Shown here piece after piece: positions 56,983 to 64,000 of a DNA stretch of 64,000 nucleotides. The position numbers and the translations under genes are program-made. Every line of letters begins with the position of its first letter. Within the stretch, counting starts at the first letter, position 1. Below the pieces are notes generated by a model. It saw only the letters and a program-made list of their open reading frames with translations. It ran no database searches and was not told where the DNA came from. The stretch is from NCBI RefSeq assembly GCF_900116415.1, contig NZ_FPAP01000004.1, positions 62,001 through 126,000 of the forward strand, read 5' to 3'. Source of the stretch: Chryseobacterium formosense (GTDB taxonomy: Bacteria > Bacteroidota > Bacteroidia > Flavobacteriales > Weeksellaceae).

Positions 56983-57014
56983 CAAAAATATGAATTTTTT
57001 ATTAAAAAAATCAA
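56983..57014 (-). promoter_or_regulatory. tig promoter
   Basis: Minus-strand TTG (plus CAA 57012-57014), a 21-bp spacer and TATTTTTG (56983-56990), a full TTG-N17-23-TAnnTTTG match. The ATG follows 22 bp downstream. Confidence 0.75.
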
Positions 57015-57050
57015 TTAAAATCAACTTAAAAAGACAAATGTTGTTAAAGT

Positions 57051-57082
57051 AAAAACCGTCGAATGATTTTTCAACGGTTTTT
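57051..57082 (-). terminator. Terminator of the surface-protein gene
   Basis: Stem AAAAACCGT/ACGGTTTTT (57051-57059 with 57074-57082) with a partly paired AT-rich loop, 24 bp beyond the stop codon. Confidence 0.82.
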
Positions 57083-57105
57083 ACAATATAATGTGCTATA
57101 TACAT

Positions 57106-58362
57106 TTACAATACTCTTTGTAATGTTGTAAATAAAACTTTTTCTCCATTAAATTGTACTATTTGATATAAAAATCTGTAAAAACGGTATCCGTCAGGTA
57201 TTGTTGTTCCATTTCCAACAGTAGTTCTTACTGATAAAAATAATTCTGTAACCTCTGCATTATAATTGGTTCCGTTAATTGGTGCTGTTGCTGTAGTACC
57301 AGTTGGTGGTCCTTGCCAAAATACGATATCATTATCATCAATCGGCTGTTCTACTCCCGGAGCAATACTAAGACCTATCAATTGGCGTCCTTCATCTACA
57401 GAGTGAGCTGCTGTATTAATATGTACAACTATCGTACTTCCTGAAGTATTTTTTAAAATCGGTCTATAGTAAGTAGAACTTGATGAAATAACATCAAAAG
57501 TAAGACCATCAATTACCGGCATTGAAGCGCCGTACTTTACATTTGCCGAAAAATATATTCCAGCAGTACCATTCATTGTTGAAGCGTTAGCAAAATAGGT
57601 ATTTGCAGAAATACCTCCAATAGGGAGCGCATTTCCCTGTCCCACTGTTGCATTACAGGTTTGCCCTCCAACATTTAAAGGAAAGGTTGTAGTGATTGGG
57701 CTTGATACAGTGGGAGTTCCTGAAATAGTATAAATTAAATTTCCTGAACCTATATTAAAATTTCCTGAAGCAATTGTTGCAGTAAGACCATTTATTGGAC
57801 CTATAGTTTGAGCGGGATAAGCTCCCCCATCTCCATTTGTATATGGCACTGTCATTGACCCAATATAAGCTGTACCCGAAGTATACGATGATGGGGATAA
57901 ACTTACACTTGTACATGAGATTGTACCAATAGTTCCAGCATTAGTTGATGAATTGTTGAAAGTTCTCCATTCAGTGCCATTCCAGAAAACATACCCAACG
58001 TATCCAAGACCTGAAGTTCCGGTATTATATACTAAAAGTCCTGTAGCAGGTGAAGGAATTGTAATTTGATCTGTTGCACTACTAAGCGAAACTCTTGGTA
58101 AAAGTACTCCTTTGTTTATGGAATTTATATCCAGCTTTGCACTATTATCCGGAACCGTTATTCCTATTCCTACACTACCTGTAGAAGTTACAGTGAAATC
58201 ATTATGCTGTTGAGCTGCAGTTGGTATTCCGGTTGCAGGATTATCTTTTGCTCCATCTATATTAAAAACTCCCTGAGGATTTGTCGTGTTAATCCCTACC
58301 TGAGCAAAATACGATGAGTAGCTAAACATTAAAATAAATGGGATAAATAAATTTTTTTTCAT
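57106..58362 (-). CDS. Secreted cell-surface protein with Bacteroidota 'GINTTNPQ' domain
   Basis: This 418-residue exported protein has a signal peptide (MKKNLFIPFILMFSYSSYFAQ) followed directly by VGINTTNPQGVFNID. That pattern starts many Bacteroidota surface and adhesin-like proteins, as does the following 'GSVGIGITVPDNSAKLDINS' and 'KGVLLPRVSLSSATDQITIP'. Next are 'WNGTEWRTFNN' and a Ser/Thr/Gly-rich beta region. No T9SS sorting domain is visible at the C-terminus. It lies downstream of a membrane-bound LuxR-type regulator on the same strand, with a 138-bp gap. The function is probably structural or adhesive. Confidence 0.78.
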   Translation of the reverse strand: MKKNLFIPFILMFSYSSYFAQVGINTTNPQGVFNIDGAKDNPATGIPTAAQQHNDFTVTSTGSVGIGITVPDNSAKLDINSINKGVLLPRVSLSSATDQITIPSPATGLLVYNTGTSGLGYVGYVFWNGTEWRTFNNSSTNAGTIGTISCTSVSLSPSSYTSGTAYIGSMTVPYTNGDGGAYPAQTIGPINGLTATIASGNFNIGSGNLIYTISGTPTVSSPITTTFPLNVGGQTCNATVGQGNALPIGGISANTYFANASTMNGTAGIYFSANVKYGASMPVIDGLTFDVISSSSTYYRPILKNTSGSTIVVHINTAAHSVDEGRQLIGLSIAPGVEQPIDDNDIVFWQGPPTGTTATAPINGTNYNAEVTELFLSVRTTVGNGTTIPDGYRFYRFLYQIVQFNGEKVLFTTLQRVL

Positions 58363-58500
58363 AAGTGATAATTTTTAGAGCTGATAAAATTATTATCAAA
58401 AAAATGAGGAATACAAAAAACGATTACTTATATATACTCATACACATACTTAAAGCTACTCACTCCTGCAAAACATTGATAATAAATACATTAAAAATAT

Positions 58501-59439
58501 CTAAAAATTATTAATGATATATACATTAATATCTGTTTCCGTTGAAATATTTAATTTTTTCCGAATTCTATATTTTTTATTTTCAATAGCACGGACAGTA
58601 GAATTGGTGGCTCTTGCTATTTCCTTGGTGGTAAAATTTAATTTCATCAATGCACATATTTTCAATTCAGATGAAATAATATTAGAATGGGATTTTAACA
58701 TATTATCAAAAAAATCTGGAAATTGAGATTTAAAATAGGGAATAAATAATGTATTTCCATTAATAGCTATTTGATATAAATCTTCTGTAAAAACCAATTT
58801 ATCTGTTTTCTTAATCATTTCGTTTAACCGTTCTTTTTCCATAAAATATTTTACTAATATTCTCTCCCTCCTGTTGGTAAAATAGATTCCTAAAAAAGCA
58901 AATACGGAAACTTCTAGAACTTTATATATGTTTATATACATTTCTTTTTCCTGAGTTAAATTCTGATGCAAGAAAGGAAACAAAGTATAACCTGTAAGAA
59001 TATTGATTAAAAAAAGAATAATATATAAACTGATAAGTGAAAATATGATAGGCTTATCCGTTTGATAATTAAAAAAATATCCAACGGCAGTCGTTAAAGA
59101 AATATAAGATAAATAACTCATAGCTCCTTTACCACTTGCTATATCACACAAAAAAACTATTATCCCTAAAAAAAAGAAAATTGACATTAAATTCAATCGG
59201 TTAAACCTTATTCTATTAGGTATTAGCAATGTAATAAATAGAAATATTGTCAAACCAAAAAATATTATTGCATATAGTAATTGATCAATAAAGAGATTAA
59301 GAATAATATTACATATCAAAATAAATACAAGAACTAATGTATATGTATTGAATAAATGATCTTTCTCATACTCTATCTCATCTTCTTCCCTTTCCTTCCT
59401 GCTCTTTATAGTATTTATTACAGTAGAAATTTTTAACAT
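58501..59439 (-). CDS. Membrane-anchored LuxR-type transcription regulator
   Basis: This 312-residue protein has about six membrane helices in its first 190 residues and a C-terminal cytoplasmic helix-turn-helix of the LuxR/GerE type: 'ELKICALMKLNFTTKEIARA' then NSTVRAIENKKYRIRKKLNI (about residues 245-300). There is no receiver or kinase domain, so the membrane part probably senses or tethers. Flavobacterial relatives have the same layout. It lies upstream of the surface-protein gene, which it may control. The DNA-binding assignment is good; the signal is unknown. Confidence 0.8.
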   Translation of the reverse strand: MLKISTVINTIKSRKEREEDEIEYEKDHLFNTYTLVLVFILICNIILNLFIDQLLYAIIFFGLTIFLFITLLIPNRIRFNRLNLMSIFFFLGIIVFLCDIASGKGAMSYLSYISLTTAVGYFFNYQTDKPIIFSLISLYIILFLINILTGYTLFPFLHQNLTQEKEMYINIYKVLEVSVFAFLGIYFTNRRERILVKYFMEKERLNEMIKKTDKLVFTEDLYQIAINGNTLFIPYFKSQFPDFFDNMLKSHSNIISSELKICALMKLNFTTKEIARATNSTVRAIENKKYRIRKKLNISTETDINVYIINNF

Positions 59440-59491
59440 TGGAAAAATTGTATTATAATTAAAAGTCTATTTAAAGACAAAAATATCATAA

Positions 59492-59527
59492 AAAACTCGT
59501 AACTATATTAATACAGTTACGAGTTTT
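59492..59527 (-). terminator. Terminator of the His-rich lipoprotein gene
   Basis: A perfect 13-bp stem AAAACTCGTAACT/AGTTACGAGTTTT (59492-59504 with 59515-59527), with Ts on both ends, 55 bp after the stop. Confidence 0.88.
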
Positions 59528-59582
59528 ATTATTTAACCGACTATTATTTTAAATATAATATTAAAAATTGTCTAATTAGATT

Positions 59583-60143
59583 TTAATGTGCGTCAACCGT
59601 AATATCTACATCGCTTTCTCCACCTTGAGTTTGACCTAATTGATTGGTTGCGGAAGGATAATTCTGATTAACAGAAGTAGGACCGTGAATCAATTTGATA
59701 TTCATTTTTCCTGTTGCCTGAGTAGAATTGATTGTCCATTCTGTTCTTAGTCCTAATTTATTCCCGTCTGTTCTTACAATATCATTGGCAGATCTTAGCA
59801 CAACAATATCCGCATTTGCTGGGTTAAAGGTAATAAAGTGGTGGTCTTTTTCTTCTTCGATTTCATCTGAAGAATGATAGTGATCATCATGCTTGATCTG
59901 GAAATCTAATTCTGCCAAATAAGTATCACCTGCGTGTAAATGTAAATGACCATCTGCAACTCCTGAAATTACATTTACAGTCTGAATATCTGTTGCGTCG
60001 TTTTTATTAGTCAATTTTAAAACCACTTTCCCGATTTCATCATGCTCGTGAACATCTTCAGGAATTGCATCATCATCTGATCTACAAGAAAACACAAAAA
60101 GTGCAGCAAAAAGAACTAATGTAATATTGATAAATTTTTTCAT
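59583..60143 (-). CDS. Histidine-rich lipoprotein (putative metal binder)
   Basis: This 186-residue lipoprotein has the lipid anchor at Cys20 (LFVFSCRSD). Its first two thirds carry dense His/Asp/Glu clusters: VHEHDE, DGHLHLHAGD, KHDDHYHSSDE and EEKDHHF. Such clusters suit binding of zinc, copper or nickel. The gene starts 29 bp after the TonB-receptor gene ends, on the same strand, and shares its transcript. It could be a surface lipoprotein that hands metal to the receptor, like other Bacteroidota receptor-lipoprotein pairs. The metal is not determined. Confidence 0.8.
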   Translation of the reverse strand: MKKFINITLVLFAALFVFSCRSDDDAIPEDVHEHDEIGKVVLKLTNKNDATDIQTVNVISGVADGHLHLHAGDTYLAELDFQIKHDDHYHSSDEIEEEKDHHFITFNPANADIVVLRSANDIVRTDGNKLGLRTEWTINSTQATGKMNIKLIHGPTSVNQNYPSATNQLGQTQGGESDVDITVDAH

Positions 60144-60172
60144 TTTAATTTTAAATTTTAAGTTATAAATAA

Positions 60173-62557
60173 TTAGAAATTGTATTTAAGAGTCACGACG
60201 AAATTCCTTCCGGGTTCGTACATATAATACCTGAGTCTGTTCAGATATTCTTTATACTCTACATTAAAAATGTTGTTGATTCTGAAGTTTAAATTCAGAT
60301 TTTTGATTAAATCTGCTCCAACAGAAGCATTAAATATGGTGAACGCTGCAGGTGTAGAACTAAAATCAACGATTTCATTTCTTTCCACCCCGTCTTTAAT
60401 AAAAGTCACCGGTAAATCTCTGATCGGAAAACGGTTTTGCTTAAATGAATTTTCATTCTCCAAAGCGATATATAAATTTTTAGGTTTATTAAGAGTAAGC
60501 TCAACTGAGTTTCTCAGTCTTGCAGGCATCATCAAAATCAGCGGCTCATTATTCGAAAGATCGTCACCTTTCAGAATACTGAATCCTGATTTCCATTTTA
60601 AATTATCGAGAATTGACAATTCGGCATCGGCATCTATCCCATAAATTCTCGCTTTAATCTGCTGATACGTCCAAACAGGGAAAACGCCTCTGTTTGTATT
60701 CATCACACTGGTCGGAATCTGATTAACGAAATTATCCGATATCATCAAGTACGGATTAGCTTCAATATGCAAACCTTTCAACACATTAAACTGACCTGCT
60801 AAGGAAAGGTTGACATTATAAACCGTTTCTTTTTTGATGTTTAAATTTCCCTCTTCCATTACCGCTGCAGAGTGATGAAGCCCATCTGAAAATAATTCAG
60901 CAGCATTCGGACTTCTGTCTGCTCTTGAAAGATTCAGTTTAAACTCAAAATTCTGAGTTGGTTTATAATCTAAGCCTACATTTGCAGAGAAATTATGATA
61001 ATCTAAAATAGGTCTTGTGAGCGTTCTGCTTCCTGATTCATTTACAAAAAATTCCGGGAAAATATCTGCATAGTAGTCTTCCCATTTTTCAGAATCATAA
61101 TACTTGTACGCATCATATCTGCTGAAATCATAACGTACTGCTGCTTCTGCATTGAGTTTTGAATTAAATTTATATTTAAAAACAGAAAATACTCCACTAT
61201 CATATCTGTAATAATCAGGAATTAATCGTCTTGCTTTTGTTGCAGGATTTGGGAAATTATCCTGAAAAGCAGCAGAAATACCACTTTCCAGACTCCAATT
61301 ACTACGTTCGATTAAATGAATAAGACTTGCGGAATGGGTAATTAGCCTCAAATCCATAGAAGGCAAATCGCTCAATTCTCCTCTTCTGATATCGAATTCC
61401 TTTCTTCGGTTGAGCTGAAAACTATATTGAAAAGTTAGTTTTCCAAAATCAGCAAAACGTCTATATGCGGAGAGCTTTGCAATATGATGCTCAACCTGTT
61501 GTTTGGGATTATCTATATCGTAAGTAAAATCATCAAGATAAAAAGGCTGTCCGAAATTCACCGCATTGTAAAAATCTTCCGGACTCGACAAGTGTGCACC
61601 TTTGTAAATCCCAAATTCCTGGTTGATCCCACTATAAGACACATCAAACCCTTGTAAAAAACTGTGCTTTCCGAAAGAGAAATTAAACGAGTTAAATTCC
61701 TGACCTGTATTCTGCAATGTATGATGCGGAACATATTGGTCTCCCGTCTTTCTGTAGCTCCCTCCTGTTTTTACAAACCATTGGTTTTCCCAGGTTTTTG
61801 CAACATTGGCAGCAATCTCTCCTCCTCTTCCATTAGAAATCCCTGAAAGTTTCAGGCTTCCCATAATGGTATCCCTCTTTGGTAAAACTGCAGGTTCCAA
61901 AACTACAACTCCGCCTACTCCTTCATTTCCGTACTTCAAGGCGGCTGCACCTTTAATAACATCGATGTGCTCAAAATCGTTCACATCAATATTTGGAGCG
62001 TGCTCAACTCCCCATTCCTGCTCTGCCATTTTCACTCCATTGTTTAGAATAGAAATCCGGCTTCCATACAAACCACGAATCACTGGTTTTGAAATATTAT
62101 TTCCTGTTTTCAGTGCTGTAACCCCTGAAATTCTTGTCAATAAATTCCCAAGATTTTCCGTGGAATTTCTTTCGATTTCAGTTTTATCCAGCGTTCTCAT
62201 AATCACTGAGCCTTTAGTTTTGTGACTTCCGTGAATGGTAACGGTTTCGATATCACCAATGTGATGTTCTAAAGTAATGGCTAAATGCAAATCTCTGTCG
62301 ACTCCCACATTTTCAGTATAATCATCGCACAGAGGATGCTTTGCAATGAGCTGATATTTTCCTGCAGGAATATTATTGAATGAAAACTTACCTTTTTTAT
62401 CTGTTTTTGTAGTATAATCGCCGATTTTTACCGTCGAATTTTCGAGCATGGTTTTATCGTGAAAATCCTGAACAGTTCCTTCAACCGTATACGTTTTCTG
62501 TGCGTTTGTAAATGCAAATCCTGAAAGGATAAGCAGTAAACTATATATCAATTTCAT
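60173..62557 (-). CDS. TonB-dependent receptor (probable metal uptake)
   Basis: This 794-residue outer-membrane receptor has a signal peptide, an N-terminal carboxypeptidase-regulatory-like domain (about 22-105, 'YTVEGTVQDFHDKTMLENST'), and a plug with 'TENLGNLLTRISGVTALKTG' and 'KPVIRGLYGSRISILNNGVK'. A 22-strand barrel follows, ending in the aromatic terminal strand 'GRNFVVTLKYNF'. The regulatory domain and plug have several His (HHIGDIETVTIHGSH). The linked His-rich lipoprotein and Cys/His-rich small protein point to metal rather than glycan or siderophore uptake. The ZnuD-like assignment is inference. Confidence 0.9.
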   Translation of the reverse strand: MKLIYSLLLILSGFAFTNAQKTYTVEGTVQDFHDKTMLENSTVKIGDYTTKTDKKGKFSFNNIPAGKYQLIAKHPLCDDYTENVGVDRDLHLAITLEHHIGDIETVTIHGSHKTKGSVIMRTLDKTEIERNSTENLGNLLTRISGVTALKTGNNISKPVIRGLYGSRISILNNGVKMAEQEWGVEHAPNIDVNDFEHIDVIKGAAALKYGNEGVGGVVVLEPAVLPKRDTIMGSLKLSGISNGRGGEIAANVAKTWENQWFVKTGGSYRKTGDQYVPHHTLQNTGQEFNSFNFSFGKHSFLQGFDVSYSGINQEFGIYKGAHLSSPEDFYNAVNFGQPFYLDDFTYDIDNPKQQVEHHIAKLSAYRRFADFGKLTFQYSFQLNRRKEFDIRRGELSDLPSMDLRLITHSASLIHLIERSNWSLESGISAAFQDNFPNPATKARRLIPDYYRYDSGVFSVFKYKFNSKLNAEAAVRYDFSRYDAYKYYDSEKWEDYYADIFPEFFVNESGSRTLTRPILDYHNFSANVGLDYKPTQNFEFKLNLSRADRSPNAAELFSDGLHHSAAVMEEGNLNIKKETVYNVNLSLAGQFNVLKGLHIEANPYLMISDNFVNQIPTSVMNTNRGVFPVWTYQQIKARIYGIDADAELSILDNLKWKSGFSILKGDDLSNNEPLILMMPARLRNSVELTLNKPKNLYIALENENSFKQNRFPIRDLPVTFIKDGVERNEIVDFSSTPAAFTIFNASVGADLIKNLNLNFRINNIFNVEYKEYLNRLRYYMYEPGRNFVVTLKYNF

Positions 62558-62950
62558 TGTAAATAGATAGATTGCGTATGTATCAGATCATTTCATTATT
62601 AAATGAACGACATGAAAATACTTTCGTTAAAATTTTGAATTGGATTTTGCTTTGCACTTTTGCCTTGAAGCAAAAAGTACCAAAAATTCAAGACCAGAAT
62701 CTTCCGCTAAAAATTTAAATTAAATCCTAAAATCCCCAAAACTCGTTCGCAATTAAAATTACGGTTTCGAAACAAAAAATGATGCTCACTCAAACAGTGG
62801 GAATTTTTTAACGGATTGAATTTCAATTTTCCTAACGCTTCAGCTTCTTAGGTCAGAGAAATATTAGTAATCAATATAAAATTACTACACTCAACGACTT
62901 TTAAATCTTGAAAAATTTAAAGCAAAAAAATCCGGAAAAGAATCTATTGA
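62558..62950. other. 393-bp gap with probable dispersed-repeat remnants
   Basis: There is no gene. The part 62651-62750 (TTTGCCTTGAAGCAAAAAGT, ACCAAAAATTCAAGACCAGA and on) looks like a decayed copy of a Bacteroidota intergenic repeat. A short inverted pair lies around 62661-62680 (TTGCC/GGCAA-type, imperfect). The rest is AT-rich and should contain the receptor gene's promoter, which I could not place. Confidence 0.35.
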
Positions 62951-63304
62951 TTATGAAATTGCGGGAGGTCCCCGAAGTTGAAAGGTAAATTTAGTTTGTG
63001 ACCAGATTTTTTCCTGTACAGCAAAAACCTGCTCTGCCTCATGAGTATGTTTGATCAAAGTGAAACTAAATTCGTCCGGTAAAAGAGTATTTCCTGTTGC
63101 TAAAAAGTGACAGGCCAAACAGTCGCCCGCTTTTTCTTTAGCTTCAGATTTTGAAATAGAATTTTCGGTTTTTTTAAGATTAAAATGCTTAAAATCTCCT
63201 GAATCATGATTGTGAAAGCTTGACGAAAACAACGCAAAGAAGTAAATCCCAAACATCAGTTTTGAGATAAAGCTTTTTAGTTGTCGGCTTTCCTTGAAAA
63301 TCAT
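62951..63304 (-). CDS. Small exported Cys/His protein (DUF2946-like)
   Basis: This 117-residue protein has one N-terminal membrane segment ('LMFGIYFFALFSSSF') followed by a hydrophilic part with FHNHDSGDFKH and the pair C-L-A-C-H in 'GDCLACHFLATG', and a C-terminus LRGPPAIS. The CxxCH and final RGPPA recall DUF2946-like proteins seen near copper and other metal receptor genes. CxxCH is also a haem c attachment motif, but a single motif in so small a protein is weak evidence. It precedes the TonB receptor on the same strand after a 393-bp gap. Confidence 0.65.
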   Translation of the reverse strand: MIFKESRQLKSFISKLMFGIYFFALFSSSFHNHDSGDFKHFNLKKTENSISKSEAKEKAGDCLACHFLATGNTLLPDEFSFTLIKHTHEAEQVFAVQEKIWSQTKFTFQLRGPPAIS

Positions 63305-63400
63305 TTGGTAAAATTATAAAAAATAAATGAAAGCCTTTTACATAAAGATTAAATTTTAATAATTTAAAGAGGATTATGCCATTTATAGTTAAAAAGTTTC

Positions 63401-63556
63401 GCTCCTACGGAGCTCAAATATTGATAAAATGATCATGCTACAAAGGTTTTGCTCCTACGGAGCAAAAAAATTTTAAAGCTTTTTTTCAGGTCGCCCCTAA
63501 GGAACTCTCTGAACATTTTAATTGTACATTCTATTAACAGATTGCTCCTACGGAGT
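63401..63556. repeat. Three GCTCCTACGGAGC-type palindromes
   Basis: Two exact copies (63401-63413, 63451-63463) and one with a changed last base (63544-63556) lie in the 361-bp gap 63305-63665. A more degenerate form is near 63491 (CGCCCCTAAGGAAC). The two exact copies follow TTTC or TTTT as in the cluster at 12.3 kb. Spacing is about 50-90 bp. The rest of the gap is AT-rich and has no gene. Confidence 0.72.
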
Positions 63557-63621
63557 AATATTCATCACGAGATTTTCTGATGGAGAAAACTTCTTTTAGG
63601 TACATCACATATCTCACAAAA

Positions 63622-63645
63622 AAAGATGAACCAAAGTCCATCTTT
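63622..63645 (-). terminator. Terminator of the ABC-F gene
   Basis: AAAGATG/CATCTTT stem (63622-63628 with 63639-63645) with a 10-nt loop and a T-run on the minus strand, 20 bp past the stop codon. Confidence 0.7.
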
Positions 63646-63665
63646 CAATATTTTAAATTTAAAAA

Positions 63666-64000
63666 TTAATCTAACTGCGTTCCCAAATGTTCCCATTCCT
63701 GTAATGCAAGATCAAGGTCTTCTTTGGTTTTATTGTATTTTTCTAAAGTTTCTTCAGAAGGATTTTCTTTAGTAAAAGAAGCTTCGAATTCTTCAATTTT
63801 TAGTTCAATCTCAGAAATTGTTTCTTCAACTTTCTTCAGTTTATTCTGAATACTTTTTTGTTCTTTGCTGACAATGGTTGGCTGTTGGTTGCTAGTTGCT
63901 GGTTCTTCAACTTTTTTAGCCTTTACCTCAACCTTGGGCTCTTCACCATGAAGTTTTGCTTTTTCGGCAGAAATCTCTCTGATTGATTCTTTCTGTCTGA
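63666..64000 (-). CDS. ABC-F family ATPase, C-terminal end
   Basis: The last 110 or so codons of a gene cut by the window edge. The visible part is a Lys/Glu-rich linker (EEPKVEVKAKKVEEPATSNQ) and a two-helix coiled coil: 'SIQNKLKKVEETISEIELKI' and 'ETLEKYNKTKEDLDLALQEW', ending EHLGTQLD. This is the C-terminal domain of the ABC-F proteins (Uup/EttA type), translation factors that act on the ribosome and carry two ATPase cassettes. The cassettes themselves lie outside the window. Confidence 0.82.
   Translation of the reverse strand, partial: RQKESIREISAEKAKLHGEEPKVEVKAKKVEEPATSNQQPTIVSKEQKSIQNKLKKVEETISEIELKIEEFEASFTKENPSEETLEKYNKTKEDLDLALQEWEHLGTQLD

Noticed and set aside
62951..63304. Cytochrome c (single CxxCH)
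   Set aside because: One CxxCH in a 117-residue protein with no Met axial ligand context; a metal-linked DUF2946-like protein fits the neighbours better.
1..64000. tRNA, rRNA, IS elements, integrase or prophage genes
   Set aside because: Intergenic stretches were read on both strands; no cloverleaf with TTCRANNC, no rRNA core sequence and no transposase or integrase motif was found.

Overview
The window reads as chromosomal DNA of a low-GC Bacteroidota from the class Flavobacteriia, most likely Chryseobacterium or a close Weeksellaceae relative. This is an inference from several features. There are type IX secretion (T9SS) C-terminal sorting domains, GLPGLI-type secreted proteins, a PNGase F homologue of the Elizabethkingia/Chryseobacterium kind, and SusC/ZnuD-style TonB receptors. 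Promoters follow the flavobacterial pattern TTG-N17-23-TAnnTTTG. Genes have AT-rich spacers, weak ribosome binding sites and perfect-stem terminators. I see no rRNA, tRNA, CRISPR array, IS element or prophage. Both ends cut genes: the 3' end of a pepD-like peptidase on the left, and the 3' end of an ABC-F ATPase on the right.

Layout. 1-3000: pepD end, a small type II toxin-antitoxin pair running into a LOG-family gene, then a synthetase-only RelA/SpoT-domain protein. 3000-10700: ferredoxin and its FNR-type reductase, a DUF3108 protein, a histidine kinase/NarL-type regulator pair followed on the same strand by a triplicated hairpin element, pheS, a small membrane protein and a YceI lipoprotein. 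10800-20400: an orphan ABC ATPase, a possible small RNA, a PhnA/YjdM zinc-ribbon protein, an RsmB-like rRNA methyltransferase, a PNGase F-II-like glycosidase, asnB and two secreted proteins.

20600-27300 is the most system-like part. It is a minus-strand tellurite-resistance-type (Ter) stress cluster: two TerD-family calcium-binding proteins, two TerY-like vWA proteins (one with a zinc ribbon), a PP2C-like phosphatase and an atypical protein kinase with a zinc ribbon. This matches the TerY-P triad (vWA, phosphatase, kinase). A small secreted protein gene is inserted between phosphatase and kinase.

27500-47300 is mostly housekeeping: a flippase-like membrane protein, panD, HU, pdxH, AlgH, an amidase, two aminotransferases, a START-like protein, an OstA-like protein, a Fur-family regulator, Kup, pdhB, an ECF sigma factor with a membrane partner, DUF2147, an LtaS-like sulfatase-fold enzyme, pssA, an exonuclease, an FAH-family hydrolase and a universal stress protein. 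47400-57000: three conserved unknowns, an M16 peptidase with a secreted partner, two tandem T9SS cargo paralogues and trigger factor. 57100-63300: a cell-surface protein, a membrane-anchored LuxR-type regulator, and a probable metal-uptake locus made of a His-rich lipoprotein, a TonB receptor and a small Cys/His protein.

Intergenic DNA carries short dispersed palindromes (GCTCCTACGGAGC type), decayed repeats, and several promoters that sit 3-5 nt from the start codon, which suggests leaderless mRNAs.
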